Assembly: GCA_002083525.1 (NCBI GenBank)
Contig: LWDM01000042.1
Span: 1-14,296 of the forward strand
Length of the DNA: 14,296 nucleotides
From: Proteobacteria bacterium SG_bin9
Lineage (GTDB): Bacteria > Pseudomonadota > Alphaproteobacteria > Rhizobiales > Xanthobacteraceae
Reading direction: 5' to 3'
Positions 9,656-14,296 of this stretch are shown here, in pieces. Every line of letters begins with the position of its first letter. Positions within the stretch are counted from its first letter, which is position 1. A program made the position numbers and the translations under genes. The notes under the pieces were generated by a model. That model was not told the DNA's origin. It saw only the letters and a list, made by a program, of their open reading frames with translations, and did no database searches.

Positions 9656-10843
9656 ATGACTGAAGCCGTCATCGTCTCGACTGCCCGCACCCCGATCGGC
9701 AAGGCCTATCGCGGCGCACTCAATGCCACCGAAGGCGCGACCTTGCTCGGTCATGCGATCGAGCACGCGGTGAAGCGTGCAGGTGTCGATCCGAAGGAAA
9801 TCGAAGACGTGGTGATGGGTGCAGCGATGCAGCAGGGCGCGACCGGCGGCAACATCGCCCGCAAGGCGCTGCTCCGCGCCGGCTTGCCGGTGCAGGTCGC
9901 CGGTACCACCATCGACCGTCAATGCGCCTCGGGCCTGCAGGCGATTGCGCTTGCCGCTCGCTCGGTGATCTTCGACGGCGTCGAAGTCGCGGTCGGCGGC
10001 GGCGGCGAGTCGATCAGCCTCGTGCAGAACGATCACGCCAACAAGTTCCACACCCAGGATCCGGCGCTGCTCAAGATCAAGGGCGACGTCTACATGCCGA
10101 TGCTCGACACCGCCGAGACGGTCGCCAAGCGCTACAACGTCTCGCGCGAGGTGCAGGACGAATACTCGCTGGAGAGCCAGCGCCGTACGGCTTCGGCTCA
10201 GCAGGGCGGAAAGTTCAAGGACGAGCTCGCGCCGATCACGACGCAGATGGCCGTTACCGACAAGGCGACCGGCGCGGTCACCATGAAGGACATCACCCTG
10301 TCGCAGGACGAAGGTCCGCGTCCGGAAACGACCGCTGAAGGTCTCGCCGGCCTCAAGGCCGTGCGCGGCGATGGCTTCACCATCACCGCTGGTAACGCCA
10401 GCCAGCTCTCGGACGGCGCCTCGGCCACCGTGATCATGAGCGACAAGGAAGCCGCCAAGCGCGGCCTCAAGCCGCTCGGCATCTTCCGCGGCTTCGTGTC
10501 GGCCGGCTGCGAGCCGGACGAGATGGGCATCGGCCCGGTGTTCGCGATCCCGCGTCTGCTCAAGCGTCACGGCCTCAAGATCGACGACATCGATCTCTGG
10601 GAGCTGAACGAAGCGTTCGCGGTGCAGGTGATCTATTGCCGCGACAAGCTCGGCATCGATCCGGAGAAGCTCAACGTCAACGGCGGCTCGATCGCCGTCG
10701 GCCATCCGTACGGCATGACCGGTGCACGTCTCACCGGCCACCTGCTGATCGAAGGCCGCCGCCGCAAGGCCAAGTACGGCGTCGTCACCATGTGCGTGGG
10801 CGGTGGCATGGGCGCCGCCGGCCTGTTCGAGATCGTGCAGTAA
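9656..10843 (+). CDS. pimB: Acetyl-CoA acyltransferase (3-ketoacyl-CoA thiolase, PimB-like)
   Basis: A 395-aa thiolase that cleaves 3-ketoacyl-CoA with CoA, releasing acetyl-CoA and a shortened acyl-CoA. The thiolase active site is complete: nucleophile Cys90 in DRQCASG, NEAFA (318-322), His350 in GGSIAVGHPYGMTGAR, and Cys380 in MCVGGGMGAAG. The His350 loop reads HPYGMTG rather than the common HPLGASG, a variant worth noting because it borders the acyl pocket. The ATG is preceded by AAGGTG at 9644-9649, part of which is the pimA stop codon, so translation is probably coupled to pimA. Length is typical (390-400 aa). The downstream gap to pimC is 112 bp and holds a palindromic repeat. Confidence 0.93.
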   Translation: MTEAVIVSTARTPIGKAYRGALNATEGATLLGHAIEHAVKRAGVDPKEIEDVVMGAAMQQGATGGNIARKALLRAGLPVQVAGTTIDRQCASGLQAIALAARSVIFDGVEVAVGGGGESISLVQNDHANKFHTQDPALLKIKGDVYMPMLDTAETVAKRYNVSREVQDEYSLESQRRTASAQQGGKFKDELAPITTQMAVTDKATGAVTMKDITLSQDEGPRPETTAEGLAGLKAVRGDGFTITAGNASQLSDGASATVIMSDKEAAKRGLKPLGIFRGFVSAGCEPDEMGIGPVFAIPRLLKRHGLKIDDIDLWELNEAFAVQVIYCRDKLGIDPEKLNVNGGSIAVGHPYGMTGARLTGHLLIEGRRRKAKYGVVTMCVGGGMGAAGLFEIVQ

Positions 10844-10856
10844 CGGGACTTAACCC

Positions 10857-10935
10857 GTCATTGCGAGCGTAGCGAAGCAATCCAGAGATACAGCAAGGAC
10901 TGGATTGCTTCGTCGCTAACGCTCCTCGCAATGAC
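10857..10935. repeat. REP-like palindromic element between pimB and pimC
   Basis: The left arm (10857-10885, starting GTCATTGCGAGCG) and right arm (10900-10935, ending CTCGCAATGAC) are near-perfect reverse complements, 29 and 36 nt, differing by two small bulges and joined by a 14-nt loop. The arms carry the CAATCCAG/CTGGATTG core. From memory, palindromes with these cores are dispersed in many copies between genes in Bradyrhizobium-type genomes. As RNA it would form a long stem in the middle of the operon. There is no T-run, so it is not a standard terminator. Confidence 0.85.
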
Positions 10936-10955
10936 TAACGATAAGGAGAATCCTC

Positions 10956-12143
10956 ATGGATCTCAGCTTCACCAAGGAAGAGTTGGCGTTCCGCGACGAA
11001 GTGCGTGCCTTCTTCCACGATAACGTGCCGCCGGAGACCCGGCGCAAGCTGCAGGAAGGTCACCACACCTCCAAGCAGGAGCTCGTCGACTGGACGCGCA
11101 TTCTGAACAAGAAGGGCTGGGCGGTTGCGCACTGGCCGAAGGAATATGGCGGCACCGGCTGGACGCCCGTGCAGCAGTACATCTTCCTCGAAGAGCTGCA
11201 GTCGTGTCCGGCGCCGTCGCCGCTCGCCTTCGGCGTCAGCATGGTGGGCCCGGTGATCTACACCTTCGGCAACGAGACGCAGAAGAAGCAGTATCTGCCG
11301 CGCATCGCCAACCTCGACGACTGGTGGTGTCAGGGCTTCTCGGAGCCGGGTTCGGGTTCGGACCTCGCCTCGCTGAAGACCACGGCGAAGCGCCAGGGCG
11401 ACAAGTACATCATCAACGGCCAGAAGACCTGGACGACGCTCGCCCAGCACGCCGACATGATCTTCTGCCTCTGCCGCACCAATCCGGAAGCGAAGAAGCA
11501 GGAAGGCATTTCCTTCATCGTCTTCGACATGAAGTCGAAGGGCGTCACCGTGCGTCCGATCCAGACCATCGACGGCGGCGTCGAAGTCAACGAAGTGTTT
11601 TTCGATGACGTCGAGGTGCCGGTCGAGAATCTCATCGGCCAGGAGAACAAGGGCTGGGACTACGCCAAGTTCCTGCTCGGCAATGAGCGCACCAACATCG
11701 CCCGCGTCGGCATGTCGAAGGAGCGCATCCGCCGCATCAAGCAGCTCGCCTCGAGCGTGCTGGCTGGTGATCAGCCGATCATCAAGGACCAGCGCTTCCT
11801 CGACAAGCTGACCGCGACCGAGATCGAGCTGAAAGCGCTCGAACTCACGCAGATGCGCGTCGTCGCCAACGAGAGCAAGAACGGCAAGGGCAAGCCGGAC
11901 CCTGCGTCCTCGATCCTCAAGATCAAGGGCTCGGACATCCAGCAGACCATCACCGAGCTTCTGCTCGAAGTGACGGGTCCGTTCGCGATGCCGTATGCGA
12001 CCGGTCACGAAGGCCGCAACGAGCCGGATGATTGGGCCTCGCCGATCGCGCCGGGCTACTTCAACTACCGTAAGGTTTCGATCTACGGCGGTTCGAACGA
12101 AATCCAGCGCAACATCATCGCCAAGGCGGTGCTGGGACTTTGA
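10956..12143 (+). CDS. pimC: Acyl-CoA dehydrogenase large subunit (PimC-like)
   Basis: A 395-aa FAD-linked acyl-CoA dehydrogenase subunit for the first oxidation, acyl-CoA to 2-enoyl-CoA. It shows the three-part fold: an N-terminal helical domain (about 5-118), a beta domain with the flavin signature WCQGFSEPGSGSDLASLKT (124-142) and KTWTT (157-161), and a C-terminal helical domain (about 230-395). The usual catalytic-glutamate position near the C-terminus reads IYGGSNEIQ, so that glutamate is absent. However, NERTNIA places Glu244 where isovaleryl- and long-chain acyl-CoA dehydrogenases carry their base. The R-x-x-FG flavin-contact motif is missing here but present in the next gene. This points to an obligate PimC-PimD complex. 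The start has AAGGAG at 10943-10948. The R. palustris homologue is annotated as pimeloyl-CoA dehydrogenase large subunit. Confidence 0.92.
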   Translation: MDLSFTKEELAFRDEVRAFFHDNVPPETRRKLQEGHHTSKQELVDWTRILNKKGWAVAHWPKEYGGTGWTPVQQYIFLEELQSCPAPSPLAFGVSMVGPVIYTFGNETQKKQYLPRIANLDDWWCQGFSEPGSGSDLASLKTTAKRQGDKYIINGQKTWTTLAQHADMIFCLCRTNPEAKKQEGISFIVFDMKSKGVTVRPIQTIDGGVEVNEVFFDDVEVPVENLIGQENKGWDYAKFLLGNERTNIARVGMSKERIRRIKQLASSVLAGDQPIIKDQRFLDKLTATEIELKALELTQMRVVANESKNGKGKPDPASSILKIKGSDIQQTITELLLEVTGPFAMPYATGHEGRNEPDDWASPIAPGYFNYRKVSIYGGSNEIQRNIIAKAVLGL

Positions 12144-12153
12144 TCGTTTCTCC

Positions 12154-12196
12154 CTCGCCCCGCTCTTGCGGGGAGGGGGTCGGGGTGAGGGGCGAG
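12154..12196. repeat. GC-rich palindrome, first of two between pimC and pimD
   Basis: CTCGCCCC (12154-12161) pairs with GGGGCGAG (12189-12196). Nested inside is a tight hairpin, CCCCGC (12158-12163) with GCGGGG (12168-12173) on a TCTT loop. The two structures share bases and so are alternatives. It starts 11 bp past the pimC stop. The sequence type is, from memory, a frequent intergenic repeat in rhizobial genomes. No T-run follows, so it is probably not a full terminator. Confidence 0.75.
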
Positions 12197-12210
12197 GAGT
12201 AATCCTCTTC

Positions 12211-12326
12211 GTCATTCCGGGGCACGAGCGAAGCGAGTGAACCCGGAATCCATGCCTCCGCGAGTCAGAGTGGTTTTGAAAAATGGATTCCGGGTCTGCG
12301 CGCAAGAACGCGCATCCCGGAATGGC
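12211..12326. repeat. Mosaic of two tandem palindromes between pimC and pimD (REP/BIME-like)
   Basis: The motif ATTCCGGG and its inverse CCCGGAAT alternate four times: 12214-12221, 12242-12249, 12287-12294 and 12316-12323. Each neighbouring pair can form a hairpin. The inner copies extend to a perfect 13-bp inverted repeat (12241-12253 with 12283-12295), so the whole block can also fold on itself. This paired-palindrome layout is that of bacterial interspersed mosaic elements. With the GC-rich palindrome before it, this accounts for most of the 215-bp gap, and I see no gene in it. Confidence 0.85.
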
Positions 12327-12358
12327 AAAGAGAGCGTTTCAGCGCAAAGGTAACAAGA

Positions 12359-13510
12359 ATGGATTTTGATTTGTCTGAGGAGCAGCGGCTTCTCAAGGAA
12401 AGCGTCGACGGCTTGCTCGCGGACTCCTACGACTTCGAGGCGCGCAAGAAATATGCGGCGGAGAAGGGCGGCTACAGCAAGGCGCAGTGGAACAAGTTCG
12501 CGGAGCAGGGTCTGCTCGGCCTTCCGTTCAGCGAGGAAGACGGCGGCTTCGGTTCCGGTCCGGTCGAGACCATGATCGTCATGGAAGCGATGGGCCGTTC
12601 GCTCGTGCTCGAGCCGTATCTCGCGACCGTCATTCTTGGCGGCGGCTTCCTGCGTCACGGCGGCTCGGCCGCGCAGAAGCAGGCGCATCTGCCGGGCATC
12701 ATCGACGGCTCGAAGACGCTTGCCTTCGCGCAGCTAGAGAAGAACTCGCGCTACGACCTCGCCGACGTCGCAACCACGGCGAAGAAGAAGGGTGACGGCT
12801 GGGTCATCGACGGCGAGAAGTTCGTCGTCCTGCACGGCGACACGGCGGATACGCTCGTCGTCACTGCCCGCACCAAGGGCGGTCAGCGCGACAAAACGGG
12901 GATCGGCGTGTTCCTTGTGCCGGCGAACGCCAAGGGCGTCACCGTCAAGGGTTATCCGACCCAGGACTCGCTGCGCGCTGCGGACATCACGTTCAACAAC
13001 GTCGAGGTCGGTGCGGATGCTGCCATTGGCAACCCGGACAACGCGCTGCCGCTGATCGAGCGTGTGGTCGACGATGCCCGCATCGCGCTCTGCGCCGAAG
13101 CGGTCGGGGCGATGGAAGAGTCGCTCAAGACCACGATGCAGTACATCAAGGAGCGCAAGCAGTTCGGCGTCGCCATCGGCACGTTCCAGTCGCTGCAGCA
13201 TCGCGGCGCGGACATGTTCGTCGCGCTCGAGCAGGCGCGCAGCATGTCGTATCTCGCGACCATGGCCGGTAGCAGCGACGACGCCAAGGAACGCGCCAAG
13301 TCGGTGGCGGCTGCCAAGGTGCAGATCGGCCGCTCGGCGCGCTACGTCGGCCAGCAGTCGATTCAGCTGCACGGCGGCGTCGGCATGACCATGGAGTTCA
13401 AGATCGGCCACTACTTCAAGCGGCTGACCATGATCGAGAGCCTGTTCGGCGATGCCGATTTCCATCTGCGCCGCGTCGCGGATGCCGGCGGGTTCATCAA
13501 CGAACAGTAA
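12359..13510 (+). CDS. pimD: Acyl-CoA dehydrogenase small subunit (PimD-like)
   Basis: A 383-aa acyl-CoA dehydrogenase family protein, partner of PimC. It has the N-terminal helical domain (about 3-115), a reduced beta domain (LAFAQLEKNSRYD at 121-133, then GVFLVPANAKGVTVKGYP) and a C-terminal domain with the flavin-contact motif ERKQFG...FQSLQ (Arg266, Gln277, Gln280) and QLHGGVGMTMEF (336-347). Both known catalytic-glutamate sites are lost: Ala240 lies where long-chain enzymes have Glu, and the segment IESLFGDADFHLRR replaces the usual YEG. It therefore likely supplies flavin binding to a shared active site rather than a base. The ATG has AAAGGT at 12346-12351. A terminator follows the stop. 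The family is annotated as pimeloyl-CoA dehydrogenase small subunit. Confidence 0.91.
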   Translation: MDFDLSEEQRLLKESVDGLLADSYDFEARKKYAAEKGGYSKAQWNKFAEQGLLGLPFSEEDGGFGSGPVETMIVMEAMGRSLVLEPYLATVILGGGFLRHGGSAAQKQAHLPGIIDGSKTLAFAQLEKNSRYDLADVATTAKKKGDGWVIDGEKFVVLHGDTADTLVVTARTKGGQRDKTGIGVFLVPANAKGVTVKGYPTQDSLRAADITFNNVEVGADAAIGNPDNALPLIERVVDDARIALCAEAVGAMEESLKTTMQYIKERKQFGVAIGTFQSLQHRGADMFVALEQARSMSYLATMAGSSDDAKERAKSVAAAKVQIGRSARYVGQQSIQLHGGVGMTMEFKIGHYFKRLTMIESLFGDADFHLRRVADAGGFINEQ

Positions 13511-13519
13511 GCATCATCA

Positions 13520-13546
13520 GGGGAAGCCAACCGGCTTCCCCTTTTT
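13520..13546 (+). terminator. Rho-independent terminator after pimD
   Basis: GGGGAAGCC (13520-13528) pairs perfectly with GGCTTCCCC (13533-13541) across a 4-nt AACC loop, followed directly by five T's (13542-13546). A flanking A-T pair extends the stem to 10 bp. It begins 10 bp after the pimD stop codon and marks the probable end of the pim-like transcript. Confidence 0.9.
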
Positions 13547-13608
13547 CGTTGCGGGCCGGTCGGCTTCGCAAACCAACCAACATCACAAAAATCAGAGGGA
13601 GTGTCGCC

Positions 13609-14296
13609 ATGGCCAAATCACCGTGGGACCTGACCGGCAAGGTCGCGATCATCACCGGCTCCAGCCGCGGCATCGGCCGCGCGTCCGCCGAGCTGCTCGC
13701 GCAGATGGGTGCCAAGGTGGTCATCTCCAGCCGCAAGGCGGATGCCTGCGAGGAGGTCGCGAACGGCATCGTCAAGGCCGGCGGCGACGCCATCGTCATT
13801 CCCTGCAACATTGCGCGGCATGAAGAGGTCACCGCGCTGGTCGACAAGACCGTGAAGCATTACGGCGGCCTCGACGTTCTCGTCTGCAACGCGGCGGTGA
13901 ATCCGTACTACGGCCCGCTGCTCGACATTACCGACGAAGCCTTCGACAAGATCATGGGCTCGAACGTGAAGAGCAACATCTGGCTCTCCGCGCGCGCGAT
14001 CCCGCACATGGTCGAGCGCGGGCAGGGCTCGGTCGTCATCATCTCGTCGATCGGCGGCTTGCGCGGTTCGACCGTCATCGGCGCCTACGGCATCTCGAAG
14101 GCGGCGGACTTCGCGCTCGCCCGCAGCCTCGCCGGCGAGTGGGGTCCGAAGAAAATCCGCGTTAACTGCATCGCGCCGGGTCTGGTGAAGACCGATTTCG
14201 CCAAGGCGCTGTGGGAGGACGAGGAGCGACTGAAGCGCCGCACCGCCAACACGCCGCTGCGTCGCATCGGCGAGCCGCACGAGATCGCGGGCGCGG
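13609..14296 (+). CDS. Short-chain dehydrogenase/reductase (3' end beyond window)
   Basis: The first 229 codons of a classical SDR oxidoreductase, cut by the window edge; the family is about 250-260 aa, so only some 25-30 residues are missing. Visible features: cofactor motif TGSSRGIG (16-23), CNAA (93-96, in place of the common NNAG), structural Asn119, and the catalytic triad Ser147, Tyr160 and Lys164 (YGISK), with PGLVKTDF (190-197) after it. Arg20 and the SSRK stretch at 40-43 suggest NADP(H) preference, which is tentative. AGAGGGAG (13594-13601) lies 7 nt before the ATG. It follows the pimD terminator by 62 bp, so it is probably a separate unit or reached by read-through, and I see no clear promoter in that gap. 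A 3-hydroxyacyl-CoA or alcohol substrate is plausible by context only. Confidence 0.92.
   Translation, partial: MAKSPWDLTGKVAIITGSSRGIGRASAELLAQMGAKVVISSRKADACEEVANGIVKAGGDAIVIPCNIARHEEVTALVDKTVKHYGGLDVLVCNAAVNPYYGPLLDITDEAFDKIMGSNVKSNIWLSARAIPHMVERGQGSVVIISSIGGLRGSTVIGAYGISKAADFALARSLAGEWGPKKIRVNCIAPGLVKTDFAKALWEDEERLKRRTANTPLRRIGEPHEIAGA

Noticed and set aside
12151..12326. CRISPR array or insertion sequence
   Set aside because: The repeated units are inverted and unevenly spaced, with no regular spacers, and no transposase or target duplication is visible. A REP/BIME-like mosaic fits better.
11995..12688. Possible small genes across the pimC-pimD gap, on both strands
   Set aside because: The open frames run through palindromic repeats and the ends of flanking genes, have no ribosome binding sites and encode low-complexity products.

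Overview
The window looks like the chromosome of a GC-rich alphaproteobacterium of the Bradyrhizobium / Rhodopseudomonas / Afipia type. Three things suggest this: strong G/C preference at third codon positions, an acyl-CoA catabolic gene order matching the Rhodopseudomonas palustris pim operon, and intergenic palindromes of the kind scattered through these genomes. The genus is an inference, because no rRNA or other phylogenetic marker is present.

Left half, minus strand (about 5707 down to 31): an IclR-family regulator gene is followed after 47 bp by a compact five-gene ABC importer operon of the branched-chain/hydrophobic amino acid (HAAT, Liv) family. The order is livG ATPase, livF ATPase, livH permease, livM permease, then the periplasmic solute-binding protein. 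The first four genes overlap or lie 3 to 12 bp apart. A short hairpin sits just before the binding-protein gene, and the unit ends at a perfect 15-bp stem terminator (31-63).

Right half, plus strand (5851 onward): divergent from the regulator lies a beta-oxidation operon in the order pimF (enoyl-CoA hydratase/3-hydroxyacyl-CoA dehydrogenase), pimA (acyl-CoA ligase), pimB (thiolase), pimC and pimD (the two unlike subunits of an acyl-CoA dehydrogenase). Together these encode activation and a full beta-oxidation cycle, as known for C7 and other dicarboxylic acids in R. palustris. The pimB-pimC and pimC-pimD gaps hold REP-like palindromes. A Rho-independent terminator follows pimD. A short-chain dehydrogenase/reductase gene then starts and runs off the right edge.

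How the parts may work together (inference): the importer brings in a carboxylic acid, possibly a dicarboxylate or an aromatic-derived acid rather than an amino acid. PimA makes the CoA thioester, PimC/PimD dehydrogenates it, PimF hydrates and oxidises it, and PimB cleaves off acetyl-CoA. The IclR protein probably controls one or both arms from the 143-bp divergent spacer, which holds a perfect 15-bp palindrome (5787-5801) of the size expected for an IclR-family operator.

I found no CRISPR array, tRNA, rRNA, insertion sequence, phage gene or defence system, and nothing that amounts to a wholly new system. The points most worth a second look are the putative operator, the active-site residues split between PimC and PimD, the probable lysine-acetylation motif in PimA, and the palindromes inside the operon.
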